DNA from: Lachnospiraceae bacterium KM106-2
Lineage (GTDB): Bacteria; Bacillota; Clostridia; Lachnospirales; Lachnospiraceae
Direction: 5' to 3'
DNA length: 64,000 bases
Assembly (NCBI GenBank): GCA_009731425.1
Contig: AP018794.1
Coordinates: 4,451,501-4,515,500 of the forward strand
The position numbers were made by a program, and so were the translations under genes. The notes under the pieces were generated by a model. That model ran no database searches. It was not told the origin of the DNA and saw nothing but the letters and a program-made list of their open reading frames with translations. This document shows positions 33,611-42,358 of this stretch, piece by piece (position 1 is the first letter of the stretch; each line of letters starts with the position of its first letter).

Positions 33611-35542
33611 GTGGTTACAGTAACGTTATTGATCGTGGTTACTTCATCCATATCAAGACAGTTGATCACTAATATGACAAGAAAGGCAATGGTGAGTCAG
33701 ACAGAAACCTGTAGTGCCAAAATTGATTCTTGGAAGAATGAGATCATTGCGGAACTAAATGTAGTAAAGAGCTCGATTGATACAAAAGAGTTTGATATTA
33801 ACAAAGTACAAAGTTATTTAGAACAAGTTACATTAAAAAAGAATGATAGTTATGAAAATGGTGTTTATATCGGAGATCAGGAAAATAATTATGCAGATGC
33901 ATCCTCCTGGAAACCGGATTCAGATTATAAGGTTACGGAACGTGATTGGTATAAAGAGGGAACTAGCCATGATACCGTTCAGTTTGGAAACGCTTATCTA
34001 GATGAGATGACAAAGGATTATGTTGTTGCAGCTACAGCAAAATTGGACAATGGGAATCAGGCAGTTATGAGTGCGGATGTCTCTTTAAAGCACATCTCTA
34101 GTATGGTATCAAAGATGGAGTTCTTAGATTCAGGAAAGATTACGTTGATCGATGGCGGTAATCAAGAGATTCTTGCGAGCGGAGATAAAGATGTTATTGG
34201 TAAGAAACTGAAGGAATGTAAAAAAGATTCGTTATATGAGAATATGGCAGGTATCTTATCAAGCAAAACAGAAATGAATGATTTAAAGGGAAATGCAGGT
34301 ACATACGTAGCTCATACTGAAGCGATTGAAGGAACAAACTGGGTTATCGTAGCCTATATTCCTAAAAGCGACATTTTAAGTGATCTGAACTCATCACAGT
34401 GGAAGATTATTTTATTATCCATTTTTATCATCCTATTGATCGTAATTTCAGTAGAGCGATTAACACATTATATTGTAAAACCATTAAAATATCTAAGTGG
34501 TGTAATTGATGAAGTTGCCGCAGGTGATTTCACAAAAGAGATCCAGATTAAAGGAAATGATGAAATATCCAATATGGGACGTAAGGTAAAAGAACTGATC
34601 GAGATATTACGTAACGTGATGAAGAATATTAATGCTAGTTCTGAGATTATTTTAGAAAAGTCTGAAAATAGCAGTCAGGTGTCTAATAATCTTCATGAAT
34701 CGGTAGAAGTACAGCAAGAGTCCATGGAAGAATTAAAGAACACCGTAAATGAGTTAACCAATGCCGTGAATGAGATTGCGGAGAATGCCACTTCCTTAGC
34801 AATCTTTGTCAGTGAGACGAAAGGCAGCGGAGAGACAGTAGCCGATCAGATGAAAGAGACCGTAGGTGCTTCTGAAAAAGGAAAAGCCGATATGAGTCAT
34901 ATTACCGATGCGATGAGCGGTATTAAAGTATCGGTGGGTGAGTTAGGCGATTCGGTTCAGTTAGTAGGGAATTCTGTTGATCAAATCGATGGTATTGTTA
35001 AGATGATCTTAGATATTTCAGAGCAGACCAATCTTCTTGCTTTAAATGCCTCGATTGAAGCGGCTAGAGCAGGAGAGGCTGGAAAAGGCTTCGCAGTTGT
35101 AGCAGGTGAAATTGGACAGTTAGCAGAAAGTACATCTGGTGCTGTGAAGAAGATCATGGATGTTACCGATCATATTCAAGAGGTAGTAAAGACTACTAGC
35201 GAAAAAGCTGACAAGAGTATGGGAGAGATCGATCAGAGTGGAGCCATGGTCGATGGAGCAGCTGTAACCTTTGGTAATATCTTTGAGACGATCAGTCATA
35301 CAAATGAGGTATTACAAGGAATGATCCAACAAATTGAGCATATCAACGATGTAACTACATCGGTAGCGGCTATCACAGAAGAACAGGCAGCGGGAGCGGA
35401 AGAGATTCTTGCTACGGCAGAGACAATTAGCAGTAATGCAGGAAATGTTAGTGATAACAGCAACCAGGTAGCATCGGATGCACAGGAATTAAATGAGATT
35501 TCAAGAGAATTACAAAATCAGATGAAACAGTTTAAACTATAA
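33611..35542 (+). CDS. Methyl-accepting chemotaxis protein (dCache, HAMP, MA); start disrupted
   Basis: From the GTG at 33611 there are 643 residues, but that codon lies inside the first membrane helix and has no ribosome site; the natural start is the ATG at 33539, separated by a TGA. Order: membrane helix 1, an outside Cache-type sensor (about 20-260), membrane helix 2 (about 263-288), HAMP (about 290-340), and the signalling coiled coil with the tip DISEQTNLLALNASIEAARAGEAGKGFAVVA. The C-terminus lacks the NWETF-like CheR tether. It should bind a small ligand outside and control CheA. No che gene adjoins it. It may be a pseudogene, be read through, or start poorly within the helix. Confidence 0.85.
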   Translation: MVTVTLLIVVTSSISRQLITNMTRKAMVSQTETCSAKIDSWKNEIIAELNVVKSSIDTKEFDINKVQSYLEQVTLKKNDSYENGVYIGDQENNYADASSWKPDSDYKVTERDWYKEGTSHDTVQFGNAYLDEMTKDYVVAATAKLDNGNQAVMSADVSLKHISSMVSKMEFLDSGKITLIDGGNQEILASGDKDVIGKKLKECKKDSLYENMAGILSSKTEMNDLKGNAGTYVAHTEAIEGTNWVIVAYIPKSDILSDLNSSQWKIILLSIFIILLIVISVERLTHYIVKPLKYLSGVIDEVAAGDFTKEIQIKGNDEISNMGRKVKELIEILRNVMKNINASSEIILEKSENSSQVSNNLHESVEVQQESMEELKNTVNELTNAVNEIAENATSLAIFVSETKGSGETVADQMKETVGASEKGKADMSHITDAMSGIKVSVGELGDSVQLVGNSVDQIDGIVKMILDISEQTNLLALNASIEAARAGEAGKGFAVVAGEIGQLAESTSGAVKKIMDVTDHIQEVVKTTSEKADKSMGEIDQSGAMVDGAAVTFGNIFETISHTNEVLQGMIQQIEHINDVTTSVAAITEEQAAGAEEILATAETISSNAGNVSDNSNQVASDAQELNEISRELQNQMKQFKL

Positions 35543-35544
35543 AA

Positions 35545-35587
35545 AAAGGTCTTCTATGATGGAATAAAATCATAGAAGACTTTTTTA
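35545..35587. terminator. Bidirectional terminator between receptor gene and metQ
   Basis: AAAAGGTCTTCTATGAT pairs with ATCATAGAAGACTTTTTT, with A-runs and T-runs on the two sides; it serves both convergent units. Confidence 0.9.
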
Positions 35588-35637
35588 TGATCTAACGATG
35601 TGTTAATGAATGCTTTCACATTTAAGATAAGTTATTT

Positions 35638-36450
35638 CTAGTTAATAGGAACAACGGAACCTTTGTATTTTTCATTGATAAATTTTTTCATATCATCAGA
35701 GTTTAAGATTTCGATAAGAGCTTTAACGCCTTCGTTATCTTCGTTACCTTTCTTTACTGCAACGATATTTGCATAAGTTTTAGCAGCAAGAGAGTCTTTG
35801 GATTCAGTTGCGATCGCATCTTTTTCAATGCTAAGATCAGCGAGCAAAGCGTAGTTTCCGTTGATGACACCAATTGCAACATCAGGAAGGGAACGAGCAA
35901 TTTGCTCTGCATTTAATTCCTTGAAGCTTAATTCTTTTGGATTTTTTGTAATATCTTTGATCGTTGCATTTACACCAGCATCTTTCTTTAATTCGATCAA
36001 GCCATTTGCTTCTAATAAAAGAAGTGCTCTTGCTTCATTGGTTGCATCATTTGGTACGGCAACGATATCACCTTTTGCTAGATCAGATAAGCTTTTCTTT
36101 TTGCCACCGTAGATTCCGAGTGGTTCATAATGAACAGAACCCACACTTACAAGGTCTGTTTTGTTTTCTTTGTTGAAACTATCAAGGTAAGGCTGATGTT
36201 GGAAGAAGTTCGCATCGATCTCGCCTTCGCTTAATGCAGTATCAGGAAGAACATAATCGCTAAACTCTTTGATCTTAAGAGTGTAGCCTTTTTCTTTCAT
36301 ATACTTTTGAGCTTCTTTTAAGATTTCAGCGTGTGGTACAGCAGATGCACCAACAGTAATTGTTTTTTCATCATTTTTTCCTGCACCACAACCGGTTAAT
36401 ACGGAAAGGGCAAGGGTAAGTACTAATGCAAGTGATAAGATTTTTTTCAT
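35638..36450 (-). CDS. metQ: Methionine ABC transporter substrate-binding lipoprotein
   Basis: 270 residues. The signal peptide ends in the lipobox LTGC (Cys21). The rest is an NlpA-family periplasmic-type binding fold (HAEILKEAQKYMKEKG, DANFFQHQPYLDSFN, PNDATNEARALLLLE). It captures L- or D-methionine outside and hands it to MetI. It lies 60 bp after metI at the end of metNIQ. AGGAGG lies 5 bases upstream of the start. Confidence 0.94.
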   Translation of the reverse strand: MKKILSLALVLTLALSVLTGCGAGKNDEKTITVGASAVPHAEILKEAQKYMKEKGYTLKIKEFSDYVLPDTALSEGEIDANFFQHQPYLDSFNKENKTDLVSVGSVHYEPLGIYGGKKKSLSDLAKGDIVAVPNDATNEARALLLLEANGLIELKKDAGVNATIKDITKNPKELSFKELNAEQIARSLPDVAIGVINGNYALLADLSIEKDAIATESKDSLAAKTYANIVAVKKGNEDNEGVKALIEILNSDDMKKFINEKYKGSVVPIN

Positions 36451-36510
36451 AATTTCTCCTCCTGAATCTTTTTATATAGTAACCAGTCTGATGATCAGAC
36501 TGCTTGCTCT

Positions 36511-37170
36511 CTAAATTCGTTTATCGCTTCGTTTTGCGATGTAGTTGCCTGCTTCTTGAAGAATCTGAACGATGATGACAAGAAGAACAACGGCGATCAT
36601 CATAACATCTGTTTCATAACGGTTTAGGCCATAACGGATCGCAATATCGCCAAGTCCGCCACCACCGACAAAACCAGCCATTGCAGAGTAACCTAAGATT
36701 GTTGTAACTGCGATTGCACTTCCTGTAAATAGGGAAGGTTTTGCTTCTGGTAATAATACTTTTATAATGATCTCAAAATCAGATGCTCCCATAGAACGTC
36801 CGGCTTCGATGACACCAGGGTCAACTTCCATTAATGAAGATTCTACAAGACGTGCAATGAATGGAGCTGCTGCAAGTACAAGGGGAACGATCGTAGCAGT
36901 GGAACCAATACTTGTTCCGACTACAAATCGGGTAAATGGAATTACCGCAACTAAAAGAATTAAAAATGGTACACTTCGTAAAATATTTACGATGATATTA
37001 AGGGTGACATTGATAAAACGTTGTGGACGAAGTCCCTTTTTATCAGTAACAACAAGGAGAACCCCAAGTGGCGCTCCGATAATATAAGCTACAATTGTGG
37101 AGACAAGAGACATGTATAAAGTCTCAATCACTCCGGTTCCAAACATGGACATAGTATCTGAACTAAACAT
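36511..37170 (-). CDS. metI: Methionine ABC transporter permease
   Basis: 219 residues with five membrane segments and the BPD_transp_1 EAA loop (EAGRSMGASDFEIIIKVLLPEA), which docks on MetN. It forms the membrane channel as a dimer. The start overlaps the metN stop by 8 bases, so translation is coupled. Confidence 0.94.
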   Translation of the reverse strand: MFSSDTMSMFGTGVIETLYMSLVSTIVAYIIGAPLGVLLVVTDKKGLRPQRFINVTLNIIVNILRSVPFLILLVAVIPFTRFVVGTSIGSTATIVPLVLAAAPFIARLVESSLMEVDPGVIEAGRSMGASDFEIIIKVLLPEAKPSLFTGSAIAVTTILGYSAMAGFVGGGGLGDIAIRYGLNRYETDVMMIAVVLLVIIVQILQEAGNYIAKRSDKRI

Positions 37171-38179
37171 TTAGATCAACCTCCTCGACGATAACTTCTT
37201 GTTTTGATAGGTAATGTCTCATCTTACTTGCAATGACTGCATCGTCAGGAAGCTGAATGATCATTTGACCCATTGCTTTGCCGTCTACATTTCGTGTATC
37301 AGCAAATAAAATATTAACTGGTGTCTTACATTCTAAAATCATATTGGCGATGACTGGTTCGTAAGAGGAAATACCGTTAAATACAACACGTAAAGCAAGG
37401 TTGCTAAAATCTTTGTTGTCACGGATTTCATCAGGATATACAAGGTGTTTCCCAATCTCTGTTTTAGGATTGGAGAATAGCTCTTCAACAGGAGCGACTT
37501 CTGCAATCTGACTTTTATCAATAATAGCGACACGATTACAGATGCGTTCGATTACGCTCATCTCATGAGTGATAATGATGATCGTAACACCAAGTTGTTT
37601 GTTGATCTCCTTTAATAGAGAAAGAACTGAATTCGTTGTATTGGGATCCAGTGCGCTGGTTGCTTCATCACAAAGTAACACTTTAGGATTCGTAGCAAGT
37701 GCTCTTGCAATTGCTACTCTTTGCTTTTGACCACCGGAGAGCTGGGAAGGATAAGAATCTAATCGATCACCTAATCCAACCATCTCTAATAATTCCTTCG
37801 CACGTTTTCTGGCATCTTCCTTTTTGACTTTGGCAAGTTCCATTGGAAAACAAACATTTTCTAATGCGGTACGCTGCATCAAAAGATTAAATTGCTGGAA
37901 GATCATCGTAATGTCGCGACGTACCATATTTAAATCTTTCTTCGATAAGGAACCAAGATCTTTACCATTAAAGATGACAGATCCTCCGGTTGGCTTTTCT
38001 AGAAAGTTCATACAACGAACTAATGTACTTTTTCCGGCACCACTTAAGCCGATGATTCCGAAAATTTCACCTTCTTTAATATCAAGACTAATATCATTTA
38101 AGGCGTTGACTACTTTATGTTTTTGCTTATAAGCTTTGCTTAAATTCTTAATTTCAATAATGCTATTTTGCTCAGCCAT
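37163..38179 (-). CDS. metN: Methionine ABC transporter ATP-binding protein
   Basis: I start at the ATG ending at 38179 (AGAGGTAA upstream), giving 338 residues; a longer frame adds 24 unlikely residues. Walker A GLSGAGKST, signature LSGGQKQRVA, Walker B LLCDEATSALD, and switch His (ITHEM) are intact. The last 80 residues are the NIL/ACT-like domain that binds methionine and slows uptake when the cell is full. First gene of metNIQ. No S-box (SAM) riboswitch or T-box is seen upstream, but a palindrome lies at 38301-38317. Confidence 0.95.
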   Translation of the reverse strand: MAEQNSIIEIKNLSKAYKQKHKVVNALNDISLDIKEGEIFGIIGLSGAGKSTLVRCMNFLEKPTGGSVIFNGKDLGSLSKKDLNMVRRDITMIFQQFNLLMQRTALENVCFPMELAKVKKEDARKRAKELLEMVGLGDRLDSYPSQLSGGQKQRVAIARALATNPKVLLCDEATSALDPNTTNSVLSLLKEINKQLGVTIIIITHEMSVIERICNRVAIIDKSQIAEVAPVEELFSNPKTEIGKHLVYPDEIRDNKDFSNLALRVVFNGISSYEPVIANMILECKTPVNILFADTRNVDGKAMGQMIIQLPDDAVIASKMRHYLSKQEVIVEEVDLNV

Positions 38180-38300
38180 AGTTACCTCTTTTCTATTGAA
38201 TAAAAAATATAAAATTATATCATATTTAATAATATTGTAGCGAGTATTCATTATATCACAGGAAAGTGGTAATTAGATATAGAAAATAATAGGTACTGGC

Positions 38301-38317
38301 TATAGGGAAAACCTATA
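38301..38317. promoter_or_regulatory. Palindrome TATAGG-N5-CCTATA upstream of metN and purA
   Basis: Perfect 6-bp arms around GAAAA, in the divergent region between metN (start 38179) and purA (start 38434). Its form recalls operators of LysR-type methionine/cysteine regulators (such as the streptococcal MET box, TATAGTTT..AAACTATA). No regulator gene adjoins it. Confidence 0.4.
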
Positions 38318-38433
38318 ACACAGATATAATTACAACTTATCCATTCTATAAAAAATATTGATTTTACTTATACAGATAAATTAGATATGATTAAAATATA
38401 AAAAATAAGATATCTTTTAGGAGGAATCATTTT

Positions 38434-39726
38434 ATGGTAAGAGCAATTGTAGGAGCAAACTGGGGAGACGAAGGAAAAGGTAAGATCACAGATATGTTAG
38501 GTGAAAAATCTGACATTATCGTTAGATTTCAAGGTGGTGCTAACGCAGGACATACAATCATTAACAACTATGGTAAGTTTGCACTTCACTTATTACCTTC
38601 AGGAGTATTCTATGATCATACAACTTGTGTAATCGGAAATGGTGTTGCATTAAATATTCCATATTTATTTAATGAAATTAAAAATATTACAGAACAAGGT
38701 GTACCAATGCCTAAGATTTTAGTATCCGATCGAGCTCAGATCGTAATGCCTTATCATGTATTGTTTGATCAATATGAAGAAGAAAGACTTGGTGGTAAAT
38801 CATTTGGTTCTACAAAATCAGGAATTGCACCTTTCTATTCAGATAAATATGCAAAGATCGGTTTCCAAGTATCTGAATTATTTGATGATGAAGTCTTAAA
38901 AGATAAAATCGCTCGTGTATGTGAAATGAAGAATGTTATCTTAGAACATCTTTATAAGAAACCTGCTATCAATCCAGATGAGTTATACCAAACATTAATC
39001 GAATATCGTGATATGGTTGCTCCTTATGTATGTGATACAGCATCATTCTTACAAGGTGCAATTAAAGAAGGTAAGACAGTATTATTAGAAGGACAGTTAG
39101 GAACTTTAAAAGATCCTGATTTCGGTATCTATCCAATGGTTACTTCTTCTTCTACGTTAGCATCTTATGGTGCTATCGGAGCTGGTATTCCTCCTTATGA
39201 GATCACAGATATCATCGCAGTATGTAAAGCTTACTCAAGTGCAGTTGGTGCTGGTGAATTCGTGAGTGAGATCTTCGGTGATGAAGCGGATGAACTTAGA
39301 AGACGCGGTGGAGACGGCGGAGAATTCGGTGCAACAACAGGACGTCCAAGACGTATGGGATGGTTCGATGCAGTTGCAAGCCGTTATGGATGCAAGATGC
39401 AGGGTGCAACAGAAGTTGCTTTAACGGTACTTGATGTTTTAGGATATCTTGATGAAATTCCAGTTTGTATCGGTTATGAAATCGATGGAGAAGTGACTAA
39501 AGACTTCCCTGTTACAACAAAACTTGCAAAAGCAAGACCAGTTTACACAGTACTTCCAGGATGGAAAACAGAAATTCGTGGAATTACGAAATATGAAGAA
39601 CTTCCTGAAAACTGCAGAAACTACATTGAGTTCATCGAAAAAGAACTTGATGTACCAGTTACTATGGTTTCTAATGGTCCAGGACGTCATGAGATCATTA
39701 AACGTGAAAGCAAATTAGCAAAATAG
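38434..39726 (+). CDS. purA: Adenylosuccinate synthetase
   Basis: 430 residues with GTP-binding NWGDEGKGK at the start, GANAGHTI, and the C-terminal base-contact TKxD-like region. It joins IMP and aspartate with GTP to give adenylosuccinate, which PurB then splits; purB lies 19 kb away. TTTTAGGAGG precedes the ATG. The gene is single and followed by a terminator. Use of TTA and TCT codons suggests good expression. Confidence 0.96.
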   Translation: MVRAIVGANWGDEGKGKITDMLGEKSDIIVRFQGGANAGHTIINNYGKFALHLLPSGVFYDHTTCVIGNGVALNIPYLFNEIKNITEQGVPMPKILVSDRAQIVMPYHVLFDQYEEERLGGKSFGSTKSGIAPFYSDKYAKIGFQVSELFDDEVLKDKIARVCEMKNVILEHLYKKPAINPDELYQTLIEYRDMVAPYVCDTASFLQGAIKEGKTVLLEGQLGTLKDPDFGIYPMVTSSSTLASYGAIGAGIPPYEITDIIAVCKAYSSAVGAGEFVSEIFGDEADELRRRGGDGGEFGATTGRPRRMGWFDAVASRYGCKMQGATEVALTVLDVLGYLDEIPVCIGYEIDGEVTKDFPVTTKLAKARPVYTVLPGWKTEIRGITKYEELPENCRNYIEFIEKELDVPVTMVSNGPGRHEIIKRESKLAK

Positions 39727-39745
39727 ATGACTAGATAATGAGAGA

Positions 39746-39785
39746 ATCGACCTTTAATTTAAGTGATTAGAGGTCGATTTTTTGT
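39746..39785 (+). terminator. Intrinsic terminator of purA
   Basis: AATCGACCT pairs with AGGTCGATT, then TTTTTG. Confidence 0.87.
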
Positions 39786-39833
39786 TAATTAATGGTATAA
39801 TGATAGTGAATTGATTTATTTAGGGGAGAGAAA

Positions 39834-40337
39834 ATGAAAGTAAAGGTTAGAGAAAATAGAATTTATGATGGGCCTAGCATCACGTGGCCATTATTTTTGG
39901 CTATGTTTTTTCTGCAATTTATTTATGAGGCGATAGGTGGTTATTTCTTGCATGCAGTTGCCGTTTTAGCAGAAACTTGGTGGTTGTTTTTCTTTTTACT
40001 TCATATGATCAATGATTGTTCCACGAAGGACTTTCATGAAGTACAGTCCTTGTGGATAAAGAGGTTACAGACGATTGGAGTTTATGCAGGAGTTGTGGGA
40101 TTAAGTTTGATTTCCTGTATCAATATTTGGAATCATCCAGAAGAGGATAATCCGAATTGCTTTTGGTTAGTATTGCTTGTTGGTTTATGCCTTGAGTTAT
40201 CGGAATTATTTATGAGTGATTATTTACATACCAACCATAGAAAGATGATATTTAAGGTTGTAGAGGCAGTTATTTTTGTAGTAGTTTTTGTTACAAGCAG
40301 TGTAGGAAGCTATTATTACATACATTCTTGTTTTTAG
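39834..40337 (+). CDS. Unknown four- to five-span membrane protein
   Basis: 167 residues with hydrophobic segments near 17-37, 42-60, 80-98, 108-125 and 143-163. No family recognised. GGGGAG lies 6 bases upstream of the start and a TATAAT sits about 35 bp upstream (39797). It is single, with copy B of the terminator-nested element after it. Confidence 0.65.
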   Translation: MKVKVRENRIYDGPSITWPLFLAMFFLQFIYEAIGGYFLHAVAVLAETWWLFFFLLHMINDCSTKDFHEVQSLWIKRLQTIGVYAGVVGLSLISCINIWNHPEEDNPNCFWLVLLVGLCLELSELFMSDYLHTNHRKMIFKVVEAVIFVVVFVTSSVGSYYYIHSCF

Positions 40338-40350
40338 TTGAATTAGGCGT

Positions 40351-40648
40351 AGGCACCATAAATGGATAACATTTATGGTGCTTCAGCTTGTCGACAAAGT
40401 CGCCAAGCTTGGATGAAAGACACCTTTCATCCAGTTATTTCAATCAGTACTGACTGGTACTCGTTCGTGTAAGTGGCAAGAGCAGCCACCTACTCGCACC
40501 AGTCCAGAAGCCGAAAGCGCGGTTTCCGGCTTCTGATTTCAAATGGAGAACGAAGTTCTCCAAACCTTTCCCTAAGCTAGAAATTGAGTGATGGAAAGAG
40601 AGTGTCTACAGTCTGAGGCACCATAAATGGATAACATTTATGGTGCTT
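40351..40648 (+). repeat. Terminator-nested structured element, copy B
   Basis: A 232-nt core (40384-40615) lies between two identical 33-bp copies of one terminator hairpin (40351-40383 and 40616-40648); the right one runs into TTTT. The core starts CAGCTTGTCGACA and ends TGTCTACAGTCTG, so the ends are imperfect inverted repeats. The hairpins seen in copy A are all present: GGATGAAAG/CTTTCATCC, GTGGC/GCCAC, GAAGCCG/CGGCTTC and GGAGAAC/GTTCTCC. Small insertions and deletions break the reading frames that cross copy A. Confidence 0.88.
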
Positions 40649-40776
40649 TTTAATTTATTAAAAGGATTTCTAACATCAAGTAAGCCAGGATGCATAATCT
40701 CGGGGGTGAAATACGTTCGGCGCGGTTTGCTCCAATCCAAAAATGGAAGATATAATAATAAATGGATAAAAAAGGA
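40649..40776. other. Spacer between element B and the ABC operon promoter
   Basis: No gene seen. A TATAATAATA stretch near 40751 may be a spare -10. Confidence 0.4.
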
Positions 40777-40805
40777 TTGACGAATCGAATCTATCTGTGT
40801 ATAGT
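40777..40805 (+). promoter_or_regulatory. Promoter of ten-gene ABC operon
   Basis: TTGACG (40777-40782) and TATAGT (40800-40805) with a 17-bp spacer, near consensus. Confidence 0.85.
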
Positions 40806-40825
40806 GTATATATACGATATATACA
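40805..40825. promoter_or_regulatory. Palindromic operator, probably for the GntR (YtrA) repressor
   Basis: TGTATATAT-ACG-ATATATACA, perfect 9-bp arms, overlaps the end of the -10 and the likely start of transcription. The position is ideal for repression. The operon itself encodes a YtrA-type GntR protein at 44421, the obvious candidate. Confidence 0.7.
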
Positions 40826-40846
40826 GTTTAAGTAGGAGGGGTATCA

Positions 40847-41698
40847 ATGGATGAACTATTAAAAGTGGTCAATTTAGAAAAAAAGATAGAAGCATTTGAA
40901 TTACATAATATGAGTTTTGAGTTAAAGGCAGGGTATTTATATGGTCTTGCAGGAAGGAATGCAGCAGGAAAGACATCCTTATTCAATTTGTTGATCGGAT
41001 TAAACAAACCCACCAATGGTGAAATTATAGTGGATGGATATGATTTATGGAAAGAGCCTGAGAGGGCAAAACAAAAGATCGCCTACGTATTGAATGATTC
41101 TCCATTTTCAATGCAGATGTCAGCAAAAGCAAATGCGAAGATCTATGGTAGCTGTTATGACACATTTGATTATTCTAAGTTTACAAGCTATTGTGATCGA
41201 TTTGAAATTCCGTTAAAGAAACCATTACATAAATTATCAAAAGGTATGAACATAAAATTTCAATTGGCGTTTGCACTATCTTATGACGCAAAACTTTATC
41301 TTATGGATGAACCAACAGAAGGATTGGATCCGATCTTTCGAAGAGAGTTTAGGGAAATCCTAATGGACATTATTGCAATGGGGGATAAGACAGTAGTCAT
41401 GTCTACTCAGTTAACAGAAGAATTAGATCAATTGGCGGATTTTTTGATCCTGATACATGGAGGAAGACTAAAACTTTTTGATTCCGTGGAACGCTTAAGA
41501 AGCGAGTACCAGATTGTAAAGGGAACCAAGTTACAGATTGATTATCTTGAGCAAGAAAATTTGATCGGAAGAAGAGAGATCGGGGAGCAAGAAGAAGCTC
41601 TGATCAAAAAAACAAGAGAACCAATCCGACTTAGTGTAACAACGGAAGTACCGACTACAGCTGATCTTATTTATTACTTTCAAGATATGAGAGGTTAG
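40847..41698 (+). CDS. ABC transporter ATP-binding protein (YtrB/BcrA-like)
   Basis: 283 residues. Walker A reads GRNAAGKTS (36-44; the usual NGAGK has Ala), the signature is LSKGM, and Walker B is LYLMDEPTEGLD. AGGAGGGG lies 5 bases upstream. It is the first gene of the operon behind the palindromic operator. Its partners are the small membrane proteins that follow. YtrBCDEF-type and bacitracin-type transporters of this form respond to cell-wall antibiotics; the cargo is unknown here. A second ATPase (45958) lies near the operon end. Confidence 0.88.
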   Translation: MDELLKVVNLEKKIEAFELHNMSFELKAGYLYGLAGRNAAGKTSLFNLLIGLNKPTNGEIIVDGYDLWKEPERAKQKIAYVLNDSPFSMQMSAKANAKIYGSCYDTFDYSKFTSYCDRFEIPLKKPLHKLSKGMNIKFQLAFALSYDAKLYLMDEPTEGLDPIFRREFREILMDIIAMGDKTVVMSTQLTEELDQLADFLILIHGGRLKLFDSVERLRSEYQIVKGTKLQIDYLEQENLIGRREIGEQEEALIKKTREPIRLSVTTEVPTTADLIYYFQDMRG

Positions 41699-41701
41699 AG
41701 T

Positions 41702-42349
41702 ATGGCAAAAACAACGTTTCAAATGATGATTATGGCAATGAAGCAATTAAAGAAGGGTTACTATTTTCTGTTTGCACTGGCGATATTTTTTGGGATTAGG
41801 CCATTACTTAGAATGAATCAGGATATTGATTTATACTGGTTTGTATACTTTATTGGAATGAATAGTTATGATCATTTTAGAATGAGTGCGACTAAGATTC
41901 TACACCTCACTCCGATGAAGAAAAACTATAAGAGGCGTTTGATCATTTGGAATGCGATATGGCTCAGCGGATTTGCAGTTGTTTTCTATAGCGCGTTTAC
42001 AGTAGCTGCTCTGTTTATATTTAAAAAAGCATGGACAGTTGGCAGACTTTCCATATTCTTAGTTGAAGTGATCAGCATTATTAGTTGTGTATTATTAAAA
42101 ATTTTTATTAGTTATTATTCCTCACAGTATCAAGAGGGGTTAAAGGTTATTCGAGTCATATTGTTTATTGCTATGTTTGTTAATGCGCTCCGATATAATG
42201 CACGAAGCATGCTTAAGGTTTCAGTTATGATTGCGGGAATCTGTTTAGTTTATAGTTTTGTGGTAATTTATTATTTAAATGATTTCGATTATGATACAGA
42301 GAGAAAGATGTTGGTAGATGTAGATAGAAGAGAGAAAATGACGTGGTAG
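41702..42349 (+). CDS. ABC-operon membrane protein 1
   Basis: 215 residues with about six membrane segments. It starts 3 bp after the ATPase. It shares the operon-family pattern: a start with bulky residues and MKQLKK, then a KILHLTPMKKNYKRR segment (about 61-75) and an end with NDFDYDTE. The same features recur in the proteins at 42359, 43032, 43726 and 45308, so this is the most diverged of five related proteins. It probably forms the membrane part with an operon ATPase. Confidence 0.7.
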   Translation: MAKTTFQMMIMAMKQLKKGYYFLFALAIFFGIRPLLRMNQDIDLYWFVYFIGMNSYDHFRMSATKILHLTPMKKNYKRRLIIWNAIWLSGFAVVFYSAFTVAALFIFKKAWTVGRLSIFLVEVISIISCVLLKIFISYYSSQYQEGLKVIRVILFIAMFVNALRYNARSMLKVSVMIAGICLVYSFVVIYYLNDFDYDTERKMLVDVDRREKMTW

Positions 42350-42358
42350 GTGATTAAA

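Noticed and set aside
38180..38433. SAM (S-box) riboswitch or Met T-box ahead of metN
   Set aside because: None of the conserved S-box or T-box words is present on the minus strand.
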